From assembly GCF_014645795.1 (NCBI RefSeq), contig NZ_BMMK01000017.1, positions 62,001-126,000 of the forward strand: a DNA stretch of 64,000 bases. The letters run 5' to 3'. Positions within the stretch are counted from its first letter, which is position 1. Every line of letters begins with the position of its first letter. This DNA comes from Longimycelium tulufanense (GTDB taxonomy: Bacteria; Actinomycetota; Actinomycetes; Mycobacteriales; Pseudonocardiaceae). This document shows, piece after piece, positions 51,967 to 60,924 of the stretch. Under the pieces are notes generated by a model. The model was given only the letters and a program-made list of their open reading frames with translations. It ran no database searches and was not told where the DNA came from. A program made the position numbers and the translations under genes.

Positions 51967-52800
51967 TCAGCCGATGGCCGCCCCGGTCACGGGCAACCGG
52001 CGCACGGCGGCCGCGGGCGGCCGCGGCCACGACGGCAACGGTGCCGGGGCCAGCGCGGTACCGGCGACCTCGACGTTGAGCGGCGACACCACGCCGTGGC
52101 GGTAGGCCAGCGCCACGGCCCGGGCGCGGTCCCTGGCGTCCAGCTTGCGCAGGATGCTCTTCACGTGGCTGCGGACTGTCTCCAGCGACACCACCAGCAG
52201 GCTGGCGATCTCCTGGTTGTCGATCCCCTCCGCCATCAGGTGCAGCACCTGGAGCTCACGGCGGGTGAGGTCGTGCCGGCCGCAGCGGTCGAACCGGATC
52301 CGCCCGGCCGGCAGCCGGACCAGTTCCGGACGCACCAGGTCGCGGTCGGGGGTGGTGCGGCGCAGGGCGTCGGCGACCGTCCGCGGGTCGGCGTCGCGTG
52401 GGATCACCACGTCGGCGCCGGCCAGTAACGCCTCGGCGGCCCGCTCCCCGGCCCACGGGCCGGGATCCACCACCACAATCAGGCGGCAGCGGCTGCGGCC
52501 GCTGGCCAGGTTCTGGATCAGGTAACCGGCGGGGTCCAGAGCGGAGTCCACCACGACGACGTTCCGCCGTCCCTGCGGCGGGTCGGCCAGCGCGGCGGCG
52601 ACCGAGCCGGTGACCCGCACCGCGCCGTGCGCGGTGACCTGGTGGGCGGCCCGGACGAAGTTCTCCGGCACCATCCCGTCCGCCATCAGCAGCAGGACCC
52701 CGTCAACCCCGCCTCTGCCATCGCGCGGCAAGCCGGTGACGGGCCGGGACCCGGTCATCCGGGTGGTCCAGCCACGGCGTGGCTCGAGTGTCGGTCGCAA
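51967..52800 (-). CDS. LuxR-family response-regulator-like protein
   Basis: A protein of 277 residues. A receiver-like N-terminal domain (D-V-V-I-P-R-D-A region; the phospho-acceptor Asp is not obvious) precedes a LuxR HTH (L-T-R-R-E-L-Q-V-L-H-L-M-A-E-G, E-I-A-S-L-L-V-V-S-L-E-T-V-R-S-H-V-K-S). TTG 52800 is chosen because AAGGAGG lies 6 bases upstream and no other start has a site. It begins with P-R-R-G-W-T-T-R-M, echoed by the mini-ORF upstream of ramC. Orphan type without a kinase gene beside it. Confidence 0.85.
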   Translation of the reverse strand: MRPTLEPRRGWTTRMTGSRPVTGLPRDGRGGVDGVLLLMADGMVPENFVRAAHQVTAHGAVRVTGSVAAALADPPQGRRNVVVVDSALDPAGYLIQNLASGRSRCRLIVVVDPGPWAGERAAEALLAGADVVIPRDADPRTVADALRRTTPDRDLVRPELVRLPAGRIRFDRCGRHDLTRRELQVLHLMAEGIDNQEIASLLVVSLETVRSHVKSILRKLDARDRARAVALAYRHGVVSPLNVEVAGTALAPAPLPSWPRPPAAAVRRLPVTGAAIG

Positions 52801-53595
52801 CGTGGTCCTCCTTGGGCGGGGCGAGCGAGAAGGTCTCGTAACCCAGTGAGTTGCGACCGGTCCGTTCCGTGACGCCAATCTGGTGTGACGTGCTTCACAT
52901 CCAGGAACTACCGGTCGGTAATTGGTTCACACCACGCGAATCAGGCGGTCCCCCGCGGTTCCAGGTGGCCGATCACCGGCCAGCCGGGGACCTCCCCGGC
53001 CGCCGGCAACCCACACCCGAGGTCTGCGCGTCCGCGAGCAGCAGCCGGGTCGGCTCGTCAACGTCCGGGGGCGAACCCGGTGTGCGGGGCGACCCAGTCC
53101 AGGTTCCGCCGGTCGCGGTGCTGGTGCACGGCTCGGCGTGCGGCGGCTGTACCCGCATCGCCGGGGACGTTCGCGAGATCTTCCGGGTTCGGGTGCACCT
53201 GCGCTCCTGCCGTGATCCGCATCCGGCGAGCGAGTTTCCCAGTTGCCGACCCACCGGCACCGGGCTGTCGGCGTCCCGCACTCGGCGTGGGTTTCGGATA
53301 TTGACAACCTTTCCTGGTACGTCGGACCACGAACATTTCCCACCCGACCGCGCTACCCACCACAAAATACTGGCATGCGATCTCGGCACTGTGGCCGGCG
53401 CTCCGGACCTGCCGTACCCGTTGAATCGTTCCGCCGATCTCACCCCCCGTGGCAACGGCTACTCGAACAACGGTCAAAAAAAACCGGTGGGGCAGATCTT
53501 CGAAGATCTGCCCCACCGGTCGGGAGTTCTACTTGCGGGAGTCGGGTCGGCCCAGCCCCGAATGCGCCGGCCCGACGCGACTCATTTTGGGTACG
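52801..53595. other. stretch without a convincing gene
   Basis: Several overlapping readings, none with family-like sequence and site. An imperfect palindrome GTAACCC-AGT-GAGTTGC is at 52838-52854. A terminator for the gene at 53596 is at 53483-53520. Lower GC in 53250-53480. Confidence 0.45.
53483..53520 (-). terminator. rho-independent terminator for gene 53596-54105
   Basis: Perfect 17-bp stem ACCGGTGGGGCAGATCT / AGATCTGCCCCACCGGT with a TCGA loop. On the minus strand the stem is followed by about 8 U (A-tract at 53476-53483 on the plus strand). A textbook hairpin-U terminator, uncommon for a high-GC genome. Confidence 0.92.
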
Positions 53596-54105
53596 TCAGA
53601 CCCCTTGTCCGCCGTTGTCCTCGGTGGCGGAGTTGTTGCTGGGGTCGGTGTCGGTAATGCCATCCGGCATCTTGACCAGGTCGACCTTGACCGTCACCCG
53701 GTGCCAGGGGGCGTAATGATATACGGTCCAGACGAAGTTGGCCTGCTCGCCGGGCTGAAGGGGCTGGGTCGTGGTGATGTAGCCCGGCACGAGGGGAGCG
53801 ACACCGACCGGCTGGGACAGGGACTTCCCATCGGTGCTGAAGATCGTGATTGCGTGCACCTCGGGAGGCACGTTGTGATGGTTGCTCACATCGAACTTCA
53901 CCTGGACGCCAGCAGGGATGGTGGTGGTGCCGGTGTTCTTGATGAAGCCGTTTCCGGATCCGAACACGCCTTGGATCCCACCGGTCCGAGTGACACCGAC
54001 ACCCACGTCGGGTCCCTCGGCGGCCTGCGCCGGCGCGACGAACAGGCCGACCGGCAGCAATGCCGACAGTATGCCTGCCAGCGTCGCGATAACAACTCGC
54101 CTCAC
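53596..54105 (-). CDS. secreted beta-sandwich (CARDB-like) protein
   Basis: A protein of 169 residues with a Sec signal (M-R-R-V-V-I-A-T-L-A-G-I-L-S-A-L-L, cleavage near A-Q-A-A). The mature part looks like one CARDB/Ig-like domain: N-T-G-T-T-T-I-P-A-G-V-Q-V, P-L-Q-P-G-E-Q-A-N-F, then T-D-P-S-N-N-S near the end, the typical CARDB strand pattern. GTG 54105 follows AAGGAGAAACC. Function unknown; its own strong terminator suggests high expression. Confidence 0.75.
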   Translation of the reverse strand: MRRVVIATLAGILSALLPVGLFVAPAQAAEGPDVGVGVTRTGGIQGVFGSGNGFIKNTGTTTIPAGVQVKFDVSNHHNVPPEVHAITIFSTDGKSLSQPVGVAPLVPGYITTTQPLQPGEQANFVWTVYHYAPWHRVTVKVDLVKMPDGITDTDPSNNSATEDNGGQGV

Positions 54106-54810
54106 GGTTTCTCCTTACCGAAAATTGGATTGCTGATCCAGGACTGGGATACCGCCGTACCGAAGTACACTCGAAAGAATCCGCGAACCCACACCGGCCC
54201 GGAGTCGTTACTGGAGGCGCGTCAGGCGAGCCACCGGGCCGAGCGACGCGACCAGCGCGACACCGGCCAAGGCACGCCACCCCGACGGCGAGACTTCACG
54301 GAGTTGGGCATGGACGGACCTTTCGAGTAGGCACGACACCGACGCCCGACACCCGGCCGGAACATCTCGACGTGATCCCCTGCAGGAATGACCCCCTGGA
54401 CTCGGTCGAGCCGGAAGGCTGAGACGAACCTAAGAAGAGGCCACGGCCGGCGGAAAGCGGAGCACCCCGAAGCCCCCGCGCGGGGTTACCGGCACTCCCC
54501 CCGGGAGGGGAAAAACTGGCGAGTACCGTCAGTGTGAAACAAGTCGAAGAACCGCACCATGACGGAAAGTACCGGGAAATATCACTCTACGCACCCGCCC
54601 ACGACCGGACGAAACGGACGAAACAAGCACATCGACTTTGTTGTCACCGCTGACCGGAACGAGCCGTACCCGATTGAACGCCGATAGAAACGTCGTCGCG
54701 TTACATCCCGATTCGAGCGGCTACACCGAGTGCGGCCGTCGCGTCTGGCCCACCGATTCTCCGGCAACGGAACCGGACTCTGTGGCGAGCCCGCTGCACC
54801 TTCGTCGTAC
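54106..54810. other. intergenic region
   Basis: Upstream of the CARDB-like gene, with lower-GC sequence. CTCCC/GGGAG inverted sequence is at 54495-54508. An ORF at 54582-54830 on the minus strand has no family. No clear promoter assignment. Confidence 0.4.
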
Positions 54811-55284
54811 TCAGCCGCGCTGGGCGTCACGGGCGCGCTCGAGCTGGTTCCGGAGGTCGTCCAACGCGCCGCTCAGCGAGCCGTACACCTCGTCGACGAC
54901 CCGCAGCCGCTCGGCCCGGTCAGGATCGCCCGACAGCAGCCGGAGCCCACCCGCGGTCAGGTCGCGCACCCCCGCGACGGACTCCAGCCGCCGCTCCACG
55001 AAGTCGACCCACCGCTGCTCGTCGACCCGGTAGAGCGCGGCCATCCGGCCGCGCCGCGTCATCTTCCGCACCAGTCCCTGCCCGATGAGCAACCGCAGGT
55101 TGGTACTGATCGAGCCGCTGCTGGCCTCCAGCGCCGCGGACAGCTCGGCCGGCGTCCGCTCCGGTGGGTTGCAGATCAGCAGGTAGCCGAGGATGCGGCC
55201 GGCGATGAGGGGGAAGCCGTCCCGCTCGAAGGTCATCGCGAAGTGTTCCACCCACGACGACAGCAGGTCCTCGCGCGCCACCAC
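54811..55284 (-). CDS. GbsR/MarR-type transcriptional regulator
   Basis: A protein of 157 residues with a winged HTH in the middle (A-E-L-S-A-A-L-E-A-S-S-G-S-I-S-T-N-L-R-L-L) and long helices at each end. The family is GbsR-like MarR, often repressing exporters or osmoprotectant genes. Start GTG 55284, or GTG 55281 three bases later, behind GGGAGG. Diverges from the small secreted protein at 55476. Confidence 0.85.
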   Translation of the reverse strand: MVAREDLLSSWVEHFAMTFERDGFPLIAGRILGYLLICNPPERTPAELSAALEASSGSISTNLRLLIGQGLVRKMTRRGRMAALYRVDEQRWVDFVERRLESVAGVRDLTAGGLRLLSGDPDRAERLRVVDEVYGSLSGALDDLRNQLERARDAQRG

Positions 55285-55475
55285 GCCTCCCGTAGATCAG
55301 CGTCGAGCAGACTATTCAATATGCACTGAAGCCACAGGATAGCCGATCAGGGTCACCATCGTCGAAGAGATAGGGTGATCACCTCTTCGCGGCATGCTGC
55401 CGGACGCCACTCAAGGCCCGCATCTCCCCCGCCGATCTCCCGAGCGTTCCACGTTGTGATCCAGAAAGGGCCTGT

Positions 55476-55826
55476 ATGTCCCGCGCCTGGCGCCAGCGCT
55501 CCAGAAGAGCCGTCCTCGTGCTCACCACCCCGCTCTGCGGGCTGCCGGTACTGCTCGCCCCGTCCGCCGCCGCCCAGGAAACCGCGGCGTGCGTCAACGT
55601 CGCGCCGGAGACCACGCGCTACGAGTACAGCGACGGAAGCTACCTCGAGGCCGACGGCGTCTACGAGGGTTGTGTCGAGTACACCGACACCGTGATCAGC
55701 GGTGGCTTCTGCCCCGACTGGGCCGGCTGGTCGCGGTGCAACCCCTGGACCGAGGGCCACCAGCACCAGAGCTACCGCAAGATGGCCGACGGTGGGTACG
55801 CCAACGAGCACGACCTTCTCTGGTGA
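55476..55826 (+). CDS. small secreted Cys-containing protein
   Basis: A protein of 116 residues with a twin-Arg-rich start (W-R-Q-R-S-R-R-A-V-L-V-L-T) and a hydrophobic core ending A-A-A-Q. The mature part has four Cys residues (A-C-V-N, E-G-C-V-E, F-C-P-D, R-C-N-P) and many Tyr and Trp, a pattern for two disulfides. ATG 55476 follows AGAAAGGG. Not recognised. Confidence 0.65.
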   Translation: MSRAWRQRSRRAVLVLTTPLCGLPVLLAPSAAAQETAACVNVAPETTRYEYSDGSYLEADGVYEGCVEYTDTVISGGFCPDWAGWSRCNPWTEGHQHQSYRKMADGGYANEHDLLW

Positions 55827-55829
55827 GCG

Positions 55830-55862
55830 GCGTGGGGCTGGGCCCCGACACCAGCCCCACGC
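55830..55862 (+). terminator. intrinsic terminator hairpin
   Basis: Perfect 12-bp stem GCGTGGGGCTGG / CCAGCCCCACGC with a 9-base loop, immediately after the stop at 55826. Confidence 0.8.
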
Positions 55863-56015
55863 CCAGTTGGCCCCGGTTGACCCTGTCTGTCCACTGAGGA
55901 CATTCGACACCCGCGGTGGGGCCGTGGGCACACAACGGCTGGACAGCCGGCCAACCGGCCCGCGACACCCGTAACCGGGATGTGTTGGACCGGAGGCGAG
56001 TGCCGGTGCCAGAGG

Positions 56016-56894
56016 TCACCGCCGGGGGAGGGCGGCTCGCACCGCCGAGGCAAATCTGGCCGGTGCCTCCGGCCCGGTCTGCCGCAAGCCCAGTGAAGGT
56101 TCGGTGAGCTCCAGCTCCAGCAGCAACGGTCGACCATCCGGACCGTGCACGACGTCGACGCGCGCGTACACCAGGTCACAGCGCCGGAGTCGGAACCGGG
56201 CACAGGTCGCATCCAGCACGTCCTCGGCCAACCGCCGCTGCTCCCCCGTCGGTTCGGCCGGTCGCAGCTTCTCGGTCAGGAACAGGCCGGAGTCGTCGGC
56301 CTCGTTCCCGAGCATCGGCCCCTTGTTGAAGGCATGCGAGTAAATCCCGCCCAGGTACACCAGGGCGGTCTCGCCCTCGGCGGCCACCGCCGGCTGGTAC
56401 GGCTGCACGAGCACGGTGTGGCCGTCCGCGTGCAGGGCGGCGAGGTGCTCCCCCGCCTCGTCCCACTGCTGCACGGTGAACCGGGCCGCACCGGACGATC
56501 CCACCCCCACAGCAGGCTTCACCACGACCTCGGTGTCCGGCCAGTCCGGTCGCTCGCCGGGAGCCACGACGGCGGTGGGCACCACCGCGACACCGTCCGC
56601 CGCCAGGTCGACCAGGTAGGACTTGTCGGTGTTCCACCGCACCACGGGGGCGGGGTTGGCCAGCGCCGGCAGGGACTCGCACCAGGCGAGGAACTCCTTG
56701 TACCGCGTGGTGTAGTCCCACGTCGCGCGCAGCACCACCAGGTCGGCGTCGGCGAAGGCGGTCGCCGGGTCGTCCCACGGGGCGAAGGCCGCGTCCACCC
56801 CGACCGCCGCGAGCGCGCCGGGAAGCGCGTCGTCGTCGCCGTCGCCGACGGGCAGCTGGGAGCAGGTGGCCAGCAGCACAACCGGACGGCTCAT
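56016..56894 (-). CDS. ATP-grasp domain protein
   Basis: A protein of 292 residues. ATP-grasp features: V-V-V-K-P-A-V-G-V-G-S-S-G-A (nucleotide loop with the Lys), V-L-V-Q-P-Y and the metal-binding L-E-L-E-L-T-E-P-S-L. The N-terminal part has L-R-A-T-W-D-Y-T-T-R. Such enzymes ligate carboxylates to amines, but the substrate is unknown. ATG 56894 overlaps the preceding gene's stop (ATGA). Confidence 0.85.
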   Translation of the reverse strand: MSRPVVLLATCSQLPVGDGDDDALPGALAAVGVDAAFAPWDDPATAFADADLVVLRATWDYTTRYKEFLAWCESLPALANPAPVVRWNTDKSYLVDLAADGVAVVPTAVVAPGERPDWPDTEVVVKPAVGVGSSGAARFTVQQWDEAGEHLAALHADGHTVLVQPYQPAVAAEGETALVYLGGIYSHAFNKGPMLGNEADDSGLFLTEKLRPAEPTGEQRRLAEDVLDATCARFRLRRCDLVYARVDVVHGPDGRPLLLELELTEPSLGLRQTGPEAPARFASAVRAALPRR

Positions 56895-57196
56895 CGGCCA
56901 CCCATCCGGTGCCGGTGCCGCGAACCGATCTTCACCTGGGCCGTGGTGTCCAGGTCCCACTGGGCCAGCTCCAGGCCCTCCACCTCGGCGACCACGGCCT
57001 CGCCGGTGGCGACGTCGGGAACGATGACGTCGCCGAGCGCGCCGTCCTCGCCCACCAGCGTCAACCGGGCGCCCTTCTGGCCGAGGTACTGGACGACGGC
57101 GCGTCCGCTCTGGCCGTGCTCGGCGACGAACCGGCGGGCGGCGTTCACCGCGGCGGCGGGAGGTACGGGCTTGGAGGCAGCGTTCTGGTCACCCAC
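56891..57196 (-). CDS. hypothetical protein
   Basis: A protein of 101 residues. Soluble, no signal; mid-section F-V-A-E-H-G-Q-S-G-R-A-V-V-Q-Y-L-G, then beta-rich V-V-A-E-V-E-G-L-E-L-A-Q-W. GTG 57196 has TTACGCT (-10-like) about 6 bases upstream, so the message may be leaderless. Coupled to the ATP-grasp gene, so a shared pathway is likely. Not recognised. Confidence 0.6.
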   Translation of the reverse strand: MGDQNAASKPVPPAAAVNAARRFVAEHGQSGRAVVQYLGQKGARLTLVGEDGALGDVIVPDVATGEAVVAEVEGLELAQWDLDTTAQVKIGSRHRHRMGGR

Positions 57197-57409
57197 GAGC
57201 GGAGCGTAACCCCACAGGGCCGGGCGAGTTCGACGAACGTGAGAAATCACCGCCGGTCACCGCGGGGTGACGCGATGCCGGCCGGGGCCGGCATGCGTGC
57301 GGCCCCGAACTCCGGGACGCTGCCCGGGAGTCAGGGCGCGCGGCGGGAACACCGGCACGGTCCGGCCGGTTGCTGCGGGTGAACGGCCCAGCAAGGCGAG
57401 GAGGAACCG

Positions 57410-58381
57410 ATGCGCGTGATCGAGGTGCGCAGCTACGGCGGGCCCGAGGTGCTCGAACCCGCCGAGCGGGAGGAGCGCGCACCGGGCCCGGGCGAGTTGC
57501 TGGTCGAGGTCGCCGCCGCCGGGGTCAACTTCATCGACACCTATCAGCGGACCGGCGTTTACCCGCTGCCGCTGCCGTTCGTCCCGGGGCTGGAAGGAGC
57601 CGGTCGGGTCGTCACGGTCGGCGAGGGGGTCACCGAGTTCGCCGTGGACGACCGGGTGGCCTGGGGGCAGGCGCTGGGCAGCTATGCCAGCCGGGCGGTG
57701 GTCCCCGCATCTTCCGCGGTCGCGGTGCCGACGGGGGTCGATGACGAGACGGCGGCCGGGGCGTTGCTGCAGGGCATGACCGCGCACTACCTGACGCGCT
57801 CCACGTTCGCGGTGCAGCCCGGCGACACGGTCCTGGTGCACGCCGCCGCCGGTGGGATGGGCCTGCTGCTGACCCAGTCGGTCAAGCGGCTGGGCGGCCG
57901 GGTGATAGGCACCGTGTCGACGGCGGAGAAGGAGGCCCTGGCGCGTGCGGCGGGCGCGGACGAGGTGATCCGGTACACCGAGGTCGAGGACCTGGCGGGT
58001 GAGGTGCGCCGGCTGACCGGTGGCCGGGGCGTGGACGTGGTCTACGACGGGGTGGGCCGCAGCACCTTCGACGCCAGCCTGGCGAGCGTGCGCCCACGGG
58101 GGACCCTCGCGTTGTTCGGTGCGGCCAGTGGGCCGGTGCCGCCGCTGGATCCGCAACGCCTCAACGACGCGGGCTCGGTGTTTCTCGCCCGGCCGTCGCT
58201 GGCGCACCACGTGGCGACCCGTGAGGAGTTGGTGTGGCGGGCCGGTGAGGTGTTCGACGACATCGTGTCCGGGGCGCTGAACATCCGGGTCGGTGGTCGC
58301 TACCCGCTGGTGGACGCGCGGAGGGCGCACGAGGACCTGGAGGCGCGCCGGACCACGGGCAAGCTGCTCCTCGTGCCGTGA
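57410..58381 (+). CDS. qor: NADPH:quinone oxidoreductase (QOR)
   Basis: A protein of 323 residues. Medium-chain dehydrogenase fold without zinc ligands: N-terminal G-V-N-F-I-D-T-Y-Q-R-T-G-V-Y and the NADP-binding V-H-A-A-A-G-G-M-G-L-L. ATG 57410 follows GAGGAGGAACCG. In mycobacteria qor lies between ctaA/mptB and ctaB. Confidence 0.92.
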   Translation: MRVIEVRSYGGPEVLEPAEREERAPGPGELLVEVAAAGVNFIDTYQRTGVYPLPLPFVPGLEGAGRVVTVGEGVTEFAVDDRVAWGQALGSYASRAVVPASSAVAVPTGVDDETAAGALLQGMTAHYLTRSTFAVQPGDTVLVHAAAGGMGLLLTQSVKRLGGRVIGTVSTAEKEALARAAGADEVIRYTEVEDLAGEVRRLTGGRGVDVVYDGVGRSTFDASLASVRPRGTLALFGAASGPVPPLDPQRLNDAGSVFLARPSLAHHVATREELVWRAGEVFDDIVSGALNIRVGGRYPLVDARRAHEDLEARRTTGKLLLVP

Positions 58382-58384
58382 CAC

Positions 58385-58428
58385 TGCTGCCCTCAGGCGC
58401 CGGAGCGAGCCCGGCGCCTGAGGCAGCA
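58385..58428 (+). terminator. intrinsic terminator hairpin
   Basis: TGCTGCC-c-TCAGGCGCCGG pairs with CCGGCGCCTGA-GGCAGCA (one bulged C), loop of 7, starting 4 bases after the qor stop. Confidence 0.75.
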
Positions 58429-58651
58429 TGTCGGGTCCCCGGAGCCGAAACCGCTGATCAACAACCGTGTGCCGGTCCCGTCGTCAGGACAGTGGTGGGC
58501 GGCTACGGCGCATACGGGCCGCGGTTCGACACGCGGAGATCGCCCACGATCGGGTCGTAGGCAGACGGACACGCCGCGACGAACCTTCACTTGGCGGGGC
58601 GCGTCGGGGACCTTCGGGGAGATACCCGGCACGGCGCGGAGGGAGGCGACG

Positions 58652-59887
58652 GTGGCCACGCCGACGACCGCCAGGGCAGCACCCACCTCGAGACCGCCCC
58701 GCAATCCGGTCCCGAAGCCGCCCAACGGTCGCCCGCCGCGAGTGGTCGCCGATCATGCCACAGCCGGCCTCGCCCCCGTCAGCCACCTTCCCAGTCGCTG
58801 GTGGGACGCGGTGGACTCGGTCGGCCGGGACCGGTTCCTGCCCGCCCATGTCTGGGTCGACAACGGGCGGGGCGAGCCCGTGCCGGTCTCCCGCTACACC
58901 GAGCCGCACCGCTGGGCCGAGGTGGCCGATGCCGACGTCACGGTGTTGCTCCAGTTCGACGATGGTGCGGTCCGCTGGCCGGAGATCGGCCGGGAGCGCA
59001 CGGCGACCTCGCCCGCCCCCAGCGTCGTGGTGGCGTTGTTGGACGCGTTGCGGGTGGAGGAAGGGCACCGCGTGCTGGAGATCGGCACCGGAACCGGGTA
59101 CACGGCGGCGGTGCTGGCGCACGGGCTCGGCCCGTCCCGGGTGACCACCGTGGAGATCGACCACTTCCTGGCCGCGACCGCACGCGGTGCCCTCGCCTCC
59201 CACGGCTATCTGGTCACGGTCGCGGCCGCCGACGGGACCGCCGGTCATCCCCCACGCGCGCCCTACGACCGGGTGCTGTCCAGCGCCGCCGTGGCAGTGG
59301 GCGCACTGCCCTTCGCGTGGGTGACACAGACCCGACCGGGTGGACGGATCGTGGCGCCGGTGCGGACCTCGTTCACCGATGGGGCCGCGCTGGTCGCGTT
59401 CGCCGTGGATGAGGGCGGCCGTGCGACCGGCCGGGCGCTGGGACGGATCGTGCTGCCACCGCTGCGGCAGCACCGGGAGCCCCTGGCCGACCTCGGGGAC
59501 GTGGTGCCCGATGATCCGGACGCGGTTGTCTCCCACACGACGCTCAAGCTGTGGCGGGTGGCGAAGCGGTTCGACGCGCGATGGGCGATCGGCGTGCAGG
59601 TGCCGGGCTGCCAGTGGCGGCACGAGCCACCCGACGCCGAGCATCCCGAACACCTGCTGTGGCTGCTCGATCCGGGCTCGAGGTCATGGGCGAACGTCCG
59701 GTACGGCACGACCCGTGGCCCGCACGTCGTCCGGCAGTGCGGCCCACGCCGGCTGTGGGACGAGGTGGTCACCGCGTACCGGTGGTGGAAGGCGCAGGGG
59801 AAGCCGGGTCTGCACCGTTGGGTGCTCTCGGTCACGCCCACCGGGCAGCAGGTGCGGCTCGAGGACGAGACGTCCGAGGAGGGCTGA
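58652..59887 (+). CDS. PCMT-fold methyltransferase with C-terminal extension
   Basis: A protein of 411 residues. The N-terminal 230 residues carry the protein-isoaspartate O-methyltransferase fold: V-L-E-I-G-T-G-T-G-Y-T-A-A-V-L-A. The C-terminal 170 residues are Trp-rich (L-W-R-V-A-K-R-F-D-A-R-W, A-Y-R-W-W-K-A-Q-G-K-P). Long PCMT-like enzymes also occur with RiPP clusters, but no precursor peptide is convincing upstream. GTG 58652 has GGAGGGAGG 6 bases before. Confidence 0.75.
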   Translation: MATPTTARAAPTSRPPRNPVPKPPNGRPPRVVADHATAGLAPVSHLPSRWWDAVDSVGRDRFLPAHVWVDNGRGEPVPVSRYTEPHRWAEVADADVTVLLQFDDGAVRWPEIGRERTATSPAPSVVVALLDALRVEEGHRVLEIGTGTGYTAAVLAHGLGPSRVTTVEIDHFLAATARGALASHGYLVTVAAADGTAGHPPRAPYDRVLSSAAVAVGALPFAWVTQTRPGGRIVAPVRTSFTDGAALVAFAVDEGGRATGRALGRIVLPPLRQHREPLADLGDVVPDDPDAVVSHTTLKLWRVAKRFDARWAIGVQVPGCQWRHEPPDAEHPEHLLWLLDPGSRSWANVRYGTTRGPHVVRQCGPRRLWDEVVTAYRWWKAQGKPGLHRWVLSVTPTGQQVRLEDETSEEG

Positions 59888-60018
59888 GGGCGTTCCCCAA
59901 CCCAGGCAACAGGCCCGCCACGCGGGCACCTCGCAGCCCGTCAGCCGTGCCGACTGGCCGAGCCGCGTGGGCGGGCGCACGCTGGGCGCGAGATGTTGAC
60001 CAGCGGGGGTGGTCGGGA

Positions 60019-60867
60019 ATGTGCCGATGGCTCGTGTACTCGGGGTCGCCGATCCTGCTCGACACCATGATCTACCGCCCACCGCACTCACTCATCGAGC
60101 AGAGCATGCACGCCCGTCTCGGCGTCGAGACGACCAACGGCGACGGGTTCGGCGTTGGCTGGTATGCCGGGTCGAAGACCGAGCCCGCCCTGTTCCGGGG
60201 GCTCGGCCCGGCGTGGTCGAACCGCAACCTCCGGGAACTTTCCGGGCACATCGTGTCGCCGCTCTTCTTCGCCCACGTACGGGCCTCCACCGGCACCGCC
60301 GTGCAGGAGACCAACTGCCACCCGTTCCGGCACGGCAACTGGTTGTGGATGCACAACGGCGTCATCGAGGAGTTCGCCCGGCTCAGGCGAGCGCTGGCGG
60401 TCGAGGTCGCCCCAGCCCTGTTCGCCGACATCGAGGGATCGACCGACTCGGAGCTGATGTTCTTCCTCGCCCTGACGTTCGGTCTCACCGACGACCCGCC
60501 CTCGGCGGTGGCCCGCATGGTGGGCTTGGTCGAACAGATCGGCCGCGAGCACGGTGTGCCCGCGCCAGTACAGATGACGGTCGCCACCTCCGACGGCACC
60601 AGGATGTGGATCTTCCGCTACTCCAGTGAGCATCGGTCCCGGACGCTCTTCTACAGCACCGAAATCAGCACGCTTCGCAAGATGTACCCGGAGATCGAGC
60701 CGTTCCGGCGAGCCTCCCCGGAGACGAAGCTGGTGGTCTCCGAACCGCTGGGCGACCTGGCGGGCGCCTGGAACGAGGTCCCCGAGTCGAGCTACGGCGT
60801 CATCCAGCCCGGCGAGGACGAGATCCATCCGTTCCAGCCACAGCCTCCGGGCAGCGGGTCGTCGTGA
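60019..60867 (+). CDS. class II glutamine amidotransferase (EgtC-like)
   Basis: A protein of 282 residues. The N-terminal Cys (M-C-R-W-L-V-Y-S-G) is the nucleophile; G-D-G-F-G-V-G-W-Y, H-V-R-A-S-T-G and N-C-H-P-F, M-H-N-G are the glutaminase motifs. Related to EgtC/YafJ-type hydrolases. ATG 60019 follows GGTCGGGA. Single gene. Confidence 0.88.
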   Translation: MCRWLVYSGSPILLDTMIYRPPHSLIEQSMHARLGVETTNGDGFGVGWYAGSKTEPALFRGLGPAWSNRNLRELSGHIVSPLFFAHVRASTGTAVQETNCHPFRHGNWLWMHNGVIEEFARLRRALAVEVAPALFADIEGSTDSELMFFLALTFGLTDDPPSAVARMVGLVEQIGREHGVPAPVQMTVATSDGTRMWIFRYSSEHRSRTLFYSTEISTLRKMYPEIEPFRRASPETKLVVSEPLGDLAGAWNEVPESSYGVIQPGEDEIHPFQPQPPGSGSS

Positions 60868-60924
60868 CCTACCGCCAGGCGGAAGCCGGTCATGCCGGTG
60901 TCCCAGTAGGCGGGACCGAAGGCG

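Noticed and set aside
52851-53657. 268-codon plus-strand ORF containing S-A-C-G-G-C
   Set aside because: Only the C-G-G-C stretch resembles a thioredoxin site; the rest has no fold signature and the frame runs over a terminator and into an opposite-strand gene.
47500-54500. Shared GAGTGCCGGT / ACCGGCACTC between 47505-47514 and 54488-54497
   Set aside because: A 10-base match in GC-rich DNA across two regions is weak; it could be chance.
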